From Roseibacillus sp. (GTDB lineage Bacteria > Verrucomicrobiota > Verrucomicrobiia > Verrucomicrobiales > Akkermansiaceae), in assembly GCA_028821775.1 (NCBI GenBank), contig JAPKFB010000016.1, forward strand, positions 1 through 64,000: 64,000 nt of DNA. The letters run 5' to 3'. Below are positions 17,835 to 27,349 of this stretch, piece by piece (position 1 is the first letter of the stretch; every line of letters starts with the position of its first letter). The notes under the pieces were generated by a model. The model did not search any database and was not told the origin of the DNA. It saw nothing but the letters and a program-made list of their open reading frames with translations. The position numbers and the translations under genes are program-made.

Positions 17835-19337
17835 TTACGCGCCAATTAACCACAGGATCGGCTCCGGCCAGAAACCGAGGATCACGGTGGCGAGCGTGAG
17901 GGAGATGATCGCGTAGCGGCTGATGCGGGGGATCGCAATCAGATCGTCCTTGGGAGCGGCGCGCCAGTAGATGGCGCGCACGACTTTGAGATAGTAGTAG
18001 AAGCCTGCGGCCACTCCGACGAAACCGAGCGCAATGCCCCACCAGAGGATCTGGTTGGTGTGGGCAGATTCGATGGCGAGTTGGAAGGCGAAGAACTTAC
18101 CGTAGAATCCGGCGGTGAGGGGAAGACCTGCCATGGCGGCCAGGAGGATGGTGGCGCAGAGGGCGAGGAGTGAATTGCGCTGACCCAGGCCATCGAAGGC
18201 GCTGATGTTGTCGCTCCCTTCGGAGTTGTGCACGACCACGAGGACGAAGAAGGCTCCGATGGTGATGAGGAGGTAAGTTCCGAGATAAAAGGCGACCGCC
18301 TGATAGCTACTCAGGGTGTCATCGTCGCCCGTATGCCAGGCTGCAATGGCCAGTAGGATGAAGCCCGCATGAGCGATGGAGGAGTAGGCGAGCAGACGTT
18401 TGAAATTGGTTTGCGGAATGGCGGTGAGGTTGCCAACCAGGATGGTGAGTCCTGCGAGGGCGAGCACAACGATGGTGGTCTGGCTGCGGGTGATGTCCGA
18501 GCTGAAGAAGGGGTCGAGGATGCGGAGCGTGACAATGAATCCCGCGGCCTTGGAGCCGACCGAAAGGAATGCGGTGGTGGGGGTGGGAGCTCCCTGGTAG
18601 ACGTCCGGGATCCAGAGATGCATGGGCACTGCGCCGATCTTGAAGGCGAGCGAGAGGAGAATGAGGGAGAGGCCGAAGAGGAGGGGGATGGGATTGGCTG
18701 AGATGCCATCGTGCAGATCGGGATTTGATGAATTCGCGGCCAGGAGCTGGGAGATCGTTTCAAGGTTGGTGGTGTGCGTGATGCCGTAGATCCACGCGAT
18801 GCCGTAGACGAGGAAGCCGGTGGAAAGGGCGCCCAGGATGAGGAATTTCACGCCGGCTTCGAGGGAGCCCACTTGGCGGTTCATGAAGGCGACGAGGATG
18901 TAGAAGGTGATGGTGACCAGTTCGAGCGCGACGAAGATGGAAACGAGGTCCCGCGCGGAGGCCATCCACATCATCCCGGCGCAAGCGAAGACGGGGAGGG
19001 CGTAGTATTCCCCGGTTCCGTGTTCGGTATCGGGACCTTCGGTGAAGCGGTTGAGGGTCTTCCGGAAATCGTAGGCCATGAAGAGCACCAGGATGGTGGT
19101 CAAGAGGGCGAGGAGCTTGAAGAAGATTGCGGGTCGGTCGTAGACGTAAAAGCGGGCAAGCTCCGCGTTGTCCGCCGGCGGGGCGACCGCAAAGTAGAAC
19201 GGAACGAGCAGGAAAATGAGCCCGCCAATCCCGACGACTCGGATGAGTTCCTTGCTCTTGGAGTTGCTGAAGGCCTCCATCAAGAGAAGGAGGAGGCCGA
19301 GGGCGACAACGATCGCTTCTAACCAATAGGCGGGCAT
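17835..19337 (-). CDS. nuoN: NADH-quinone oxidoreductase subunit N
   Basis: 500 residues, a polytopic antiporter-like proton-pumping subunit of complex I with about 14 hydrophobic segments. The core LVTITFYILVAFMNRQVGSLEAGVKFLILGALSTGFLVYGIAWIYG and KIGAVPMHLWIPDVYQGAPTPTTAFLSVGSKAAGF motifs identify NuoN and include the conserved membrane lysines and glutamate. It is the last gene of the nuoGHIJKLMN block, two bases after nuoM. Its end converges on the HNH gene with only 31 bases between. Confidence 0.96.
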   Translation of the reverse strand: MPAYWLEAIVVALGLLLLLMEAFSNSKSKELIRVVGIGGLIFLLVPFYFAVAPPADNAELARFYVYDRPAIFFKLLALLTTILVLFMAYDFRKTLNRFTEGPDTEHGTGEYYALPVFACAGMMWMASARDLVSIFVALELVTITFYILVAFMNRQVGSLEAGVKFLILGALSTGFLVYGIAWIYGITHTTNLETISQLLAANSSNPDLHDGISANPIPLLFGLSLILLSLAFKIGAVPMHLWIPDVYQGAPTPTTAFLSVGSKAAGFIVTLRILDPFFSSDITRSQTTIVVLALAGLTILVGNLTAIPQTNFKRLLAYSSIAHAGFILLAIAAWHTGDDDTLSSYQAVAFYLGTYLLITIGAFFVLVVVHNSEGSDNISAFDGLGQRNSLLALCATILLAAMAGLPLTAGFYGKFFAFQLAIESAHTNQILWWGIALGFVGVAAGFYYYLKVVRAIYWRAAPKDDLIAIPRISRYAIISLTLATVILGFWPEPILWLIGA

Positions 19338-19339
19338 GA

Positions 19340-20896
19340 TTATTGGCTTGGAGAGGGGTGAGGTTGGACGGGGGCCGACCCAGCGGGCTGGGGAGGTCGG
19401 GGGTGCTGAGTGATGTGGGCCTGTTCTCGTGCGACCACGGCCTCCGGTTGCTCGAGGAACTGGAGAAGGATGTTGGGGAAGAGGCCGACGATAAGGAGGA
19501 CGGCGGCCAGAAGGACGGCCGGCGATCGGTCCCTGGCGCTCAGGTCGGAGGCGTTCCTGGTGAACTCAACGGTGGGTCCCTGGAAAATGTGGCGGAAGGC
19601 GCGCAGCATATACACGGCGCTGATGACCAGACCCCATAGGGAGAGGATGGTGGCAATCTGAACCCAACCGGGAGGGGTGTCGGGCTCCCATCCCTTGAAG
19701 CCGGCGATGAAGACCATCACTTCACCGGCAAAGTTGGCCAGGCCGGGCAGACCGATCGAAGCCATGGCGGCAAGGCCGAAGAGAAAGGCGAGTTTGGGAG
19801 CTTGCTTGGCGAGTCCCCCGAGGTCGCGAAGTTCGAGGGTGCCGGTCAGTCGTTCAATCCTATCGGCGAGCCCGAAGAGCATGGCGATGGTCACTCCGTG
19901 GCCGAACATGAGAAGAATGGCGGCGGGTTTGGCGATTGGATTGGCGCTTTCTGATTGGGCGGCGATCAAGGCCGCGATGGCGAGGAAGATGTAGCCCATG
20001 TGCATCACGCTCGAGTTGCCAAGCATGCTGTCGAGGCGCTTCTGGTTGATGGTGACGAAGCCCACCCAGAGGATGTTGCCGAGCAGAAGAACGATGATGA
20101 GCTCCAACCAGGAGGCCATTCCGATGGGCACGAGAGGATGGAGTCGAAGGAGTCCGTAGAGGCCGAACTTCTTCAGCACACCGGCATGCAGCATCGAGAT
20201 GGGAGCGGGGGCGCTGGCGTAGGCGGGAGCGGCCCAGGAATGAAAGGGAAAGAGGGAAACGAGAGTTCCGAAGCCGATGAGCAGGAAGAGGGCAATTCCG
20301 CGTTGGGCTGCGACGGGCACAGTACACTTGAGGAGGGACTCAAAGCTCAGATCCGGCGTGCCCGAAGCGGCGATCAGCCAGAGCAGGCCGGCGAGAAGAA
20401 TGATCGATCCGAAGGCGAGATAGATGGTGACCTTCCAGGCGATTTCCTTGCGATCGCCGCGCCCGAGAATACCGATGGTCAGGAAGGTCGGGATGAGAGC
20501 GAGTTCGTGGAAGGCATAGAAGAAGAAGAGGTCGGTAGAGAGGAAGGCGCCGACCGCTCCGGCAGCAATGAGAAGAAGGGAGATGTTCCAGAGCTTGGCG
20601 TGGCGGTCCTCGCAATCGCCCGTGCGCGCTGCGGCATAGGCGACGATGACTGAAAGGAGCATCATGATGACGCTCATGCCGTCGAAGAAATTGAGGGCGA
20701 GGTGAATCTCGGGCTTGCTCAGGACGAGGAAATCCACCCCCAGGAAGGTCCTGGTGCCCAGGGCCCACAGAGCGGCCAGTCCGAGGCCGGCAAAGAGCAT
20801 CATGCCGGTGGCATTGCGGGCCGCAGCCCGCGGGTTGGCGCCCATGAGGATCGCGATGACCGCGAAAAGGGGGAGGAGGATGAGTGCGAGAGTCAT
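19340..20896 (-). CDS. nuoM: NADH-quinone oxidoreductase subunit M
   Basis: 518 residues with about 14 membrane segments, the central antiporter-like subunit of complex I. FFFYAFHELALIPTFLTIGILG contains the conserved glutamate of TM5. The FPFHSWAAPAYASAPAPISMLHAGVLKKFGLYGLLRL segment is diagnostic for NuoM. The C terminus ends in a proline/glutamine-rich tail (PRPPQPAGSAPVQPHPSPSQ). The spacing of 3 bases from nuoL and 2 from nuoN indicates tight translational coupling. Confidence 0.96.
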   Translation of the reverse strand: MTLALILLPLFAVIAILMGANPRAAARNATGMMLFAGLGLAALWALGTRTFLGVDFLVLSKPEIHLALNFFDGMSVIMMLLSVIVAYAAARTGDCEDRHAKLWNISLLLIAAGAVGAFLSTDLFFFYAFHELALIPTFLTIGILGRGDRKEIAWKVTIYLAFGSIILLAGLLWLIAASGTPDLSFESLLKCTVPVAAQRGIALFLLIGFGTLVSLFPFHSWAAPAYASAPAPISMLHAGVLKKFGLYGLLRLHPLVPIGMASWLELIIVLLLGNILWVGFVTINQKRLDSMLGNSSVMHMGYIFLAIAALIAAQSESANPIAKPAAILLMFGHGVTIAMLFGLADRIERLTGTLELRDLGGLAKQAPKLAFLFGLAAMASIGLPGLANFAGEVMVFIAGFKGWEPDTPPGWVQIATILSLWGLVISAVYMLRAFRHIFQGPTVEFTRNASDLSARDRSPAVLLAAVLLIVGLFPNILLQFLEQPEAVVAREQAHITQHPRPPQPAGSAPVQPHPSPSQ

Positions 20897-20899
20897 CGG

Positions 20900-22744
20900 T
20901 TAGCGGGCAAAAACGGTGAGATAGATGACGAGGAGAATACCGGCTCCGAAGAGAATGGCGTAACCCTGCAGGTTGCCGCTTTGCAGTCGGCGGAAGATAT
21001 TGCCCAGTCCAGCGGTGCTGCGGGCGAGTCCGCCTACGATCATGCCGTTGATGAGGAATTCATCGAGGAAGTGGACTGCCATCGCAACCGTGTCCTGGAA
21101 GAGGCCGACGAGCTTCAGGTAGAGTTCGTCGAGGTAGAACTTGTTGCGGAAGAGCTTGAAGAGGGGGTTGTTCGCGAGGGGGTCGCTGGAGCGGCCGTGG
21201 TAGAGGAGAAAACCGCCACCGGCGCCGAGGAGGAGAGCGCCCAGGGAGATCCAGAAGACCATGTTGGGGTGGAACCCGTGGGCATGGAAGTCGTTGTCGG
21301 GGACAATTGAGGAAGCGATCAGAGAGAAGGCCGAGACAACGGCGAGGACCCCGAGGATGATGAGGGGAACGAGCATCACAGGTGGGACTTCCTTCGCTTT
21401 CTCCGCACCGTGGTCCCGTGGCTTGCCGAGGAAGGCCACTACGAAGAGGCGCATCATGTAGAAGGGCGTGAGAACCGCGACGCCGGCACCGATCCAAAAG
21501 AGGGGAGGGTTGTGTTCCAAGGCCTGGGCGAGGATGAGTTCCTTCGACCAAAAACCAGAGAGCGGGGGAGCAGCCATCAAGGCCAAGGTGCCCACCGCAA
21601 AGGTCATGGTTGTCTTGGGCATGCGCCGAAAGAGTCCACCCATTTTCCACATGTTCTGCTCATGATGGCAGGCGTAGATGACCGCACCGGAGCCGAGGAA
21701 GAGCAGGGCCTTGAACCAGGCGTGGGTGTAGAGGTGGAACATGCCGGCTTGGCCGGCCTCGATTCCCGCTTCGCCGGCGAGCCCGACCGCCATCACCATG
21801 TAGCCGAGCTGGGAGAGCGTGGAGTAGGCGAGGACGCGTTTGATGTCGTCCTGCTGGGTGGCCATGAGGGCGGCGAGAAGAGTGGTGATGCCGCCGATCC
21901 ACGCGATTGTGGTGCCGGCGAAGCCCTCAAAGATGGAGGTGCCGGCGGCGACTTGGAGGCGGAAGAGCATGTAGACGCCGGCGGCGACCATGGTGGCGGC
22001 GTGAATGAGGGCGGAGACGGGAGTGGGGCCTTCCATGGCGTCCGGAAGCCAGACATGAAGGGGAAATTGGGCGGACTTGCCGACCGCGCCACAGAAGATG
22101 AGAAGGACCGCGATGCCTACGATGGTGGCCTGGCTTTCCGGAAGAGCTTTGGCGGGTGCTTCCATCTCGGCAAAGAGGAAGGTTTGGCCAAGGATTCCCC
22201 AGAGCATGAGGATGCCGATCATGAATCCAAAATCGCCGATGCGATTGACGAGGAAGGCTTTCTTGGCAGCTTCGGCGGCGGACTTCTTCTCGAACCAGTG
22301 GCCGATGAGAAGGTAGGAGCTGAAGCCCACCAACTCCCAGAAGATGAACATCATGATGAAGTTGTCCGCGAGGACGATCCCCGTCATGGAGAACATGAAG
22401 ATGGAGAGCCCGCCGAAGTAACGGGCCTTGGCCTCGTCGTCCTTCATGTAGCCGAGCGAGAAGATGTGCACGAGCATCCCGACGCCGGTGACCACGACCA
22501 TCATGCCCTTGGCGAGTTGGTCGCCCAGAATGCCGATCTGAATGGTGAACGTTCCGGCGGTGGCCCAGGTGAAGGAGCTCGAAAAATCGGAATTGAAGAC
22601 CAGGAGAACGGCGATCAGGAAGGTGCCGACCACCGAAGCGACCGAGAGATTAGCGGCCGCGGCGGGCGAGTCCTTCACTCCAAACTGGATGGCCGCAGCG
22701 CAGAGGAGGGGAAGCAATAGTAGGAGCCAGGCGAGGTATTCCAT
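20900..22744 (-). CDS. nuoL: NADH-quinone oxidoreductase subunit L
   Basis: 614 residues, the distal antiporter-like proton-pumping subunit of complex I, with the long C-terminal lateral helix. FIFWELVGFSSYLLIGHWFEKKSAAEAAKKAFLVNRIGD and KSAQFPLHVWLPDAMEGPTPVSALIHAATMVAAGVYM are the family signatures with conserved Glu and Lys. It lies six bases after nuoK and three before nuoM. Confidence 0.96.
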   Translation of the reverse strand: MEYLAWLLLLLPLLCAAAIQFGVKDSPAAAANLSVASVVGTFLIAVLLVFNSDFSSSFTWATAGTFTIQIGILGDQLAKGMMVVVTGVGMLVHIFSLGYMKDDEAKARYFGGLSIFMFSMTGIVLADNFIMMFIFWELVGFSSYLLIGHWFEKKSAAEAAKKAFLVNRIGDFGFMIGILMLWGILGQTFLFAEMEAPAKALPESQATIVGIAVLLIFCGAVGKSAQFPLHVWLPDAMEGPTPVSALIHAATMVAAGVYMLFRLQVAAGTSIFEGFAGTTIAWIGGITTLLAALMATQQDDIKRVLAYSTLSQLGYMVMAVGLAGEAGIEAGQAGMFHLYTHAWFKALLFLGSGAVIYACHHEQNMWKMGGLFRRMPKTTMTFAVGTLALMAAPPLSGFWSKELILAQALEHNPPLFWIGAGVAVLTPFYMMRLFVVAFLGKPRDHGAEKAKEVPPVMLVPLIILGVLAVVSAFSLIASSIVPDNDFHAHGFHPNMVFWISLGALLLGAGGGFLLYHGRSSDPLANNPLFKLFRNKFYLDELYLKLVGLFQDTVAMAVHFLDEFLINGMIVGGLARSTAGLGNIFRRLQSGNLQGYAILFGAGILLVIYLTVFAR

Positions 22745-22750
22745 GGGTGC

Positions 22751-23071
22751 TTAGCCTCTCATGGAGGTGAGATCTTCGACGTCCACCGTCTGGCGAGCGC
22801 GGTAGAGGGCGACGATGATGGCGAGGCCGACCGCGACTTCAGCGGCCGCGACGGTGATGATGAAAAAGACGAGGACCTGACCGTTGTAGTCGGGAAGGCC
22901 ATCCGGTCCGGTATTGAAGCGCGAGAAGGCGACCAGAGTGAGGTTGGCGGCACTCAGCATGAGCTCGAGGCACATGAAGATGACGATGATATTTCGACGC
23001 ACGAGGACGCCCGCGAGTCCAATCGCGAAGAGCAGTCCGGAGACGAAGAGATATTCCTGCAGGGAGGCCAT
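22751..23071 (-). CDS. nuoK: NADH-quinone oxidoreductase subunit K
   Basis: 106 residues with three membrane helices, the standard size. The helix-2 motif [21 protein letters not shown] carries the conserved glutamate needed for proton pumping; the second glutamate sits in [17 protein letters not shown]. It forms the membrane arm near the quinone site with NuoA and NuoJ. It is positioned between nuoJ (11 bases) and nuoL (6 bases). Confidence 0.96.
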   Translation of the reverse strand: MASLQEYLFVSGLLFAIGLAGVLVRRNIIVIFMCLELMLSAANLTLVAFSRFNTGPDGLPDYNGQVLVFFIITVAAAEVAVGLAIIVALYRARQTVDVEDLTSMRG

Positions 23072-23082
23072 GGGCTCAGCAT

Positions 23083-23748
23083 TCAGGGTTCGGGCCGGGA
23101 GTCGGGATCGCCGGGCTCGGGCTCCCCGGTCGTCTTCTTCCGCAAGGACAGGGCGACCACGCCCACGGTAGCGACGAGGAGAAGGACTCCGACAATCTGA
23201 AGGGGGAAATTGTAGCCGGGAGTCTTGATTGTTTCATTGTCGCCCTTGTGGCCAAACATGGTGAGGCCGATGAGATTGACGTCGGGGAGGTCGCCCTTGC
23301 TCAGGCTTTTGTGAATCTCGGACTGTTCTTCTTTCGAAGCCTCCTTCTCCTGGTCGTAGAAATACCGGGCTGATTCTTTGAGGTGCAGGGGTTCGGGTTC
23401 CGCGTTGGGGACATGCGGGAGAATGCCGCAAAGTTGGATCAGAAAGACGAGAGGGATGAAGACGCCACCCACGAGGAAGAGGGGGTTGTATTTGGTCTTG
23501 CGCTCCTCGGCCTTCAGATCCAGGAGCATGATGATGAAGACGAAGAGCACCATGATGGCGCCTGCGTAGACGAGAATCTGAATGATGCCCACGAAGTAGG
23601 CATTGAGACTGATGAAGAGAGCGGCGAGACCAAGGAAGGAGGCCACCATCGACATGGCGCTGGAGACCGGATTCTTGAAGGCGACCAGCGCGAGGGCGCC
23701 GATGACCGCAAATCCTGAAAAGGCGTAGAAGAAGAGTCCCTCCATCAC
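23083..23748 (-). CDS. nuoJ: NADH-quinone oxidoreductase subunit J
   Basis: 221 residues, with an N-terminal [29 protein letters not shown] and the [20 protein letters not shown] pi-bulge helix typical of NuoJ. An unusually long charged extracytoplasmic loop (about residues 115-170) separates the last two helices, and the C terminus has an acidic/proline tail. Its start overlaps the nuoI stop by four bases, indicating translational coupling. Confidence 0.93.
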   Translation of the reverse strand: MMEGLFFYAFSGFAVIGALALVAFKNPVSSAMSMVASFLGLAALFISLNAYFVGIIQILVYAGAIMVLFVFIIMLLDLKAEERKTKYNPLFLVGGVFIPLVFLIQLCGILPHVPNAEPEPLHLKESARYFYDQEKEASKEEQSEIHKSLSKGDLPDVNLIGLTMFGHKGDNETIKTPGYNFPLQIVGVLLLVATVGVVALSLRKKTTGEPEPGDPDSRPEP

Positions 23749-24311
23749 TTCACTTCATTCCACTTGTTGATGAGGCCTTCGCGCACCCCGCCGAGTTGGT
23801 AGAGGCGATCCTTGTCGTTGACCATCTCGGCGCGGGTGGTGCCGGTCATGGCGTAATCCTGGCGAAGGAAGATGGCCTGCTCCGGGCAAACCTCTTCACA
23901 CATGCCGCAGTAGATGCAGCGGATCATGTCGATATCGAATGCCTTGGGAGCCTTCTCGACCTTGGCCCACTCGTCGTCGGACTTGAGTTCGCCCGGCGCG
24001 ATCGTGATCGCCTTGGGCGGGCAGATGAATTCGCAGAGTTGGCAGGAGACGCAACGCTCGCGGCCTTGTTCATCGGTGACGAGGGCGGGGATTCCGCGGT
24101 AGTATTCGGGCAAGTGTTCGTCCCACTTCTGTTCCGGATATTGCATGGTGACACCGAGTCCGGAGGAGGCGAGTTCCTTGCTGCCCGTGGCCTTGCCGAA
24201 GACGGAGATGACCGCGTGCTTGAAGGTGATCAGCAGCCCCTTGATGATGGCAGGCAGGTAGAGGTGCTCATACCAGCTCAGCTTTGGGCGTTTGAGTTTG
24301 ATGACGGCCAT
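23745..24311 (-). CDS. nuoI: NADH-quinone oxidoreductase subunit I (2 x [4Fe-4S])
   Basis: 188 residues from the ATG at 24311, where similarity begins (MAVIKLKRPKLSWYEHLYLP). The frame stays open further upstream, but that stretch is a shadow of nuoH. Two ferredoxin motifs, CVSCQLCEFICPPKAI and CIYCGMCEEVCPEQAI, bind clusters N6a and N6b, which pass electrons towards the N2 cluster of NuoB. It lies 17 bases after nuoH and overlaps nuoJ. Confidence 0.95.
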   Translation of the reverse strand: MAVIKLKRPKLSWYEHLYLPAIIKGLLITFKHAVISVFGKATGSKELASSGLGVTMQYPEQKWDEHLPEYYRGIPALVTDEQGRERCVSCQLCEFICPPKAITIAPGELKSDDEWAKVEKAPKAFDIDMIRCIYCGMCEEVCPEQAIFLRQDYAMTGTTRAEMVNDKDRLYQLGGVREGLINKWNEVK

Positions 24312-24328
24312 AATCTCGAGAGGTGGAG

Positions 24329-25606
24329 CTAGGTGATGTTGACCTTGTGTTTGCTTTCCACCGATTTGGTGATGAAATACATGATCGCGGCGAGGGCGAG
24401 AAGGATGGGGACCCCGACGAACAGGGTCAGAAGGGGGCCGATGTGAGGAGCCGCAATGATAAGGGCCGCGATGAAGATGTTGAAAAGGGCGAGTTCGAAG
24501 AATACGACCCAACCGAGTTTCATGAGCTGGTCGTAGCGGAGGCGGGGGACGGTCCAGCGTACCCAGATGAAGAAGATGATGAAGCCAATTGTTTTGGCGA
24601 GGAAGACGCCGAGGTGAATAAAGCCCGCGAACCACTTCCAAGCGCCCTCGCCAGTCTGAAGAAGCGCGGAATCGAGGCCGAAGCCAAGGGACCAGCCGCC
24701 GAAGAAAATGGTCACGATGACCGCGGAGCCCACGATCATGGCGGCGTATTCTCCCATGAAGAAGAGCGCAAATTTCATGGAGGAGTACTCGGTGTGATAG
24801 CCGCCCACCAATTCGGTTTCACACTCGGGAAGATCGAAGGGCATGCGGTTGGTTTCCGCGAAGATCGAGGTGGTGAAGACGATGAAGGAGATTCCCAGCG
24901 GGAGCAAGAGGAGCCACTGTGGTCCGCAGTGGGCCCAGTAATCACCGCTGAAAATTGATCCGTGTTCATTCCAGAGAGGGAGGAGAAGCCAGCCTTTCTC
25001 GGACTGGTGGGTGACGATGTCGGTGAGATTGAGTTTCCCGAAGACCATGAGGACCGGGATGATGGAGAGGCCGAGGGAGATCTCGTAGGAGATCATCTGG
25101 GCGCAGGAGCGAACTCCGCCGAAGAAGGGATATTTCGAGTTGGACGACCACCCCGCGAGGGTGATGCCGTAGACGCTGAGGGAGGCAATTGCGAAGACGA
25201 AGAGGGGGCCCGCTCCGATGTCTGCGATGACCAGTTTTACGTCGTGTCCGAAGAGGTTCACGTTGCTGCCGAAGGGGATGACGCAGACCGTGATGAAGGC
25301 GGGAATGGCCGTGAGGGCGGGTGCCATCCAATAGAACGATTTACGGACATGCCCAGGGGTCAGGTCCTGCTTGAAAAGGCCCTTGAGTCCGTCGGCGAGA
25401 GGCTGCAGGAGACCGAAGAAGCTGAGGTCCTTTTTAAACCCCAAGAGAGTCAGGGGAATGCCAACCCGGTTGGGACCCACCCGGTCCTGCATGATGGCGC
25501 ACACGCGGCGCTCGGCATAAGTCGAGTAGGCAATCAGCGGCAGGATCACCACGAAGGTGAAAAAGAACACTTTGATGCCGGTGATGATGAGCGGAACCCA
25601 GTCCAT
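24329..25606 (-). CDS. nuoH: NADH-quinone oxidoreductase subunit H
   Basis: 425 residues, longer than the usual 330-350, through extra loops around residues 195-225 (containing PLWNEHGSIFSGDYWAHCGPQ) and near the C terminus. The quinone-site signature is present: CAIMQDRVGPNRVGIPLTLLG, QPLADGLKGLFKQDL, and ETNRMPFDLPECETELVGGYHTEYSSMKF, which includes the conserved acidic quinone-chamber residues. It connects the peripheral and membrane arms. It starts three bases after nuoG. Confidence 0.95.
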   Translation of the reverse strand: MDWVPLIITGIKVFFFTFVVILPLIAYSTYAERRVCAIMQDRVGPNRVGIPLTLLGFKKDLSFFGLLQPLADGLKGLFKQDLTPGHVRKSFYWMAPALTAIPAFITVCVIPFGSNVNLFGHDVKLVIADIGAGPLFVFAIASLSVYGITLAGWSSNSKYPFFGGVRSCAQMISYEISLGLSIIPVLMVFGKLNLTDIVTHQSEKGWLLLPLWNEHGSIFSGDYWAHCGPQWLLLLPLGISFIVFTTSIFAETNRMPFDLPECETELVGGYHTEYSSMKFALFFMGEYAAMIVGSAVIVTIFFGGWSLGFGLDSALLQTGEGAWKWFAGFIHLGVFLAKTIGFIIFFIWVRWTVPRLRYDQLMKLGWVVFFELALFNIFIAALIIAAPHIGPLLTLFVGVPILLALAAIMYFITKSVESKHKVNIT

Positions 25607-25609
25607 GAC

Positions 25610-27349
25610 TTAGCCAACGATTTCACCCCGTTCAGTCTCGATTAAGGGGATCGTTTCCCCGGTTTCGGTGACTTGGATTCCCAAGTCGCCAATTTTCGAC
25701 AAGGTCAATTCTTCGAGTTCCTCGACATCGTCCACGATTTCCGTGAAGACATCTTCGATGAGGTGCCGGGCGGGCTCGTTGTGATCGAGGGCCGCCACTA
25801 GGTCCCGGATGATTTCCCAGTCATCCATCACCCCTTCGGGAGGGAGGATGGCCTGGTTAAGTCGCTGCAGACGTCCCGTGATGTTCACCATCGAGCCGCG
25901 TTTCTCCGCGAAACCGGCGCCCGGCATCACGACGTGGCTGGCCTTGGCCGTTCCGTTGGGCAAGAGGTGATTGGAGACCAGGAGTTCGAGCTTTTCGAGA
26001 TCCGTGGCCTTGAAAGCGGCGGCTCCGAGGAGGTCTTCGTAGAAGACCACGATCGCCTTGATCTTGCGGCCGCTCACTCCTTCGCGGATGGCGTCGAGCT
26101 TTGCGTATGGGTCGTCGGTCGCCCAGAGGAGTTTCGCTCCATTGGTATTGGGATTGCGGTCGGCGGAGACGAGTCGGCCGTCGGATTCCTCAAAGCGCGG
26201 AACGAGAGTGAGGAGATCGGTCTCCAAGGTTTCGGCGAGGCGTTTGAGAAGATAGAGTTCCTCGTTGGTCTGGCGGCCGGATCCAATGATGGCGACCTCA
26301 CCGCGCTGGTGCCCTTTCAGTCCTTCGGCGGCTTTGGCAATCGCGTCAAACCAATCGGCGTTTTCGTGATTCTGCCCCTTCCTGATCATGGGGGCGTCGA
26401 GCCGGGTTTCCGCATGCAGGTAGTGGAAATTGAGGCGGTGGCTATCGGGGATCCAGCACGAGTTGACGTCGTTGTTTTCGCGCGGGGTGATGCGGAACAC
26501 TTCGTTGCCGCGAGTCCAGATCACGGTATTGCATCCTGTCCCGCAGTTGACGTCGATGCTCTTGGTCTCCTTGAGAAACCAGACGCGCATCTGGAAGCGG
26601 AAATCGTTCGAGGTGAGCGCGCCCACCGGACAGATGTCTACGGTATTAAGGGAGTAATTGCTGTCCAGTTGTCGCCCGGGATGAACCGTGAGCTTGGTGT
26701 GGGTGCCGCGATCAATGAAGCCAAGGACGGGATCATCAACGACCTCATCCATGAAGCGGATGCAGCGGCTGCACATGATGCAGCGTTCGTCATCGAGGCG
26801 AATGCGGGGGCCGATCTCCACGTTCTTCGGCTTCTTGACCTTCACCTCTTCGAAGCGCGAGGATCCGCGGCCGTGATCGACTGAGAACTCCTGCAGGCTG
26901 CATTCCCCAGCTTGGTCGCAGATGGGGCAGTCGAGAGGGTGGTTGATGAGGAGAAACTCCATCACACCATTGCGGCATTCCTCAACCAAGGCGCCGCTGG
27001 TGCGGATGCCCATGTTCTCTGCCACCGTGTTGGCACAGGAGATGACCGGACGAGGCATCCATCCAATTTTTTGAAATCCGTCATCTCCGAAGGAGATATG
27101 ATGGCCCGGAGCGGGGCGGGAGGGCATGCCCATCTGCACCAGGCACATGCGGCAATTCCCGGGTGAAGAGAGCTTGGTGTGGTAGCAATAGTGCGGAACT
27201 TCCTGCTCGGCCTGTTTGCAGGCTTCGATCATCCGAGTGCCGCGGGGAACTTGAATCCACGTGCCATCGATCTGGACGTTCACCATGCCCTTTTCGGCAG
27301 CGAGGACCTTGGGAAGTTTGTCAGCGGTCGCAGGTGCGGAATCTGCCAT
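25610..27349 (-). CDS. nuoG: NADH-quinone oxidoreductase subunit G
   Basis: 579 residues. It carries the N-terminal [2Fe-2S] ferredoxin motif (C-x10-C-x10-C-x2-C ending NCRMC), the HPLDCPICDQAGECSLQ motif with its His ligand, the [4Fe-4S] motifs CIMCSRCIRF and VDICPVGAL, and a molybdopterin-oxidoreductase-like domain opened by CGTGCNTV (possible N7-type cluster). It is shorter than E. coli NuoG (about 900) and ends after a reduced molybdopterin-like domain. It is first in the nuoG-N block. The start lies 78 bases from a Rex-type palindrome, with 573 bases separating it from nuoF. Confidence 0.95.
   Translation of the reverse strand: MADSAPATADKLPKVLAAEKGMVNVQIDGTWIQVPRGTRMIEACKQAEQEVPHYCYHTKLSSPGNCRMCLVQMGMPSRPAPGHHISFGDDGFQKIGWMPRPVISCANTVAENMGIRTSGALVEECRNGVMEFLLINHPLDCPICDQAGECSLQEFSVDHGRGSSRFEEVKVKKPKNVEIGPRIRLDDERCIMCSRCIRFMDEVVDDPVLGFIDRGTHTKLTVHPGRQLDSNYSLNTVDICPVGALTSNDFRFQMRVWFLKETKSIDVNCGTGCNTVIWTRGNEVFRITPRENNDVNSCWIPDSHRLNFHYLHAETRLDAPMIRKGQNHENADWFDAIAKAAEGLKGHQRGEVAIIGSGRQTNEELYLLKRLAETLETDLLTLVPRFEESDGRLVSADRNPNTNGAKLLWATDDPYAKLDAIREGVSGRKIKAIVVFYEDLLGAAAFKATDLEKLELLVSNHLLPNGTAKASHVVMPGAGFAEKRGSMVNITGRLQRLNQAILPPEGVMDDWEIIRDLVAALDHNEPARHLIEDVFTEIVDDVEELEELTLSKIGDLGIQVTETGETIPLIETERGEIVG

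Noticed and set aside
17827-17843. GGCGCG-CGCGCC hairpin at the nuoN/HNH convergence
   Set aside because: Short stem overlapping the nuoN stop with no T-run on either strand; not convincing as a terminator.
21410-22720. 436-codon open frame on the plus strand opposite nuoL
   Set aside because: Its product is low-complexity (Gly/Glu/His/Asp-rich) and simply reflects the codon bias of nuoL on the other strand; no domain or start signal.
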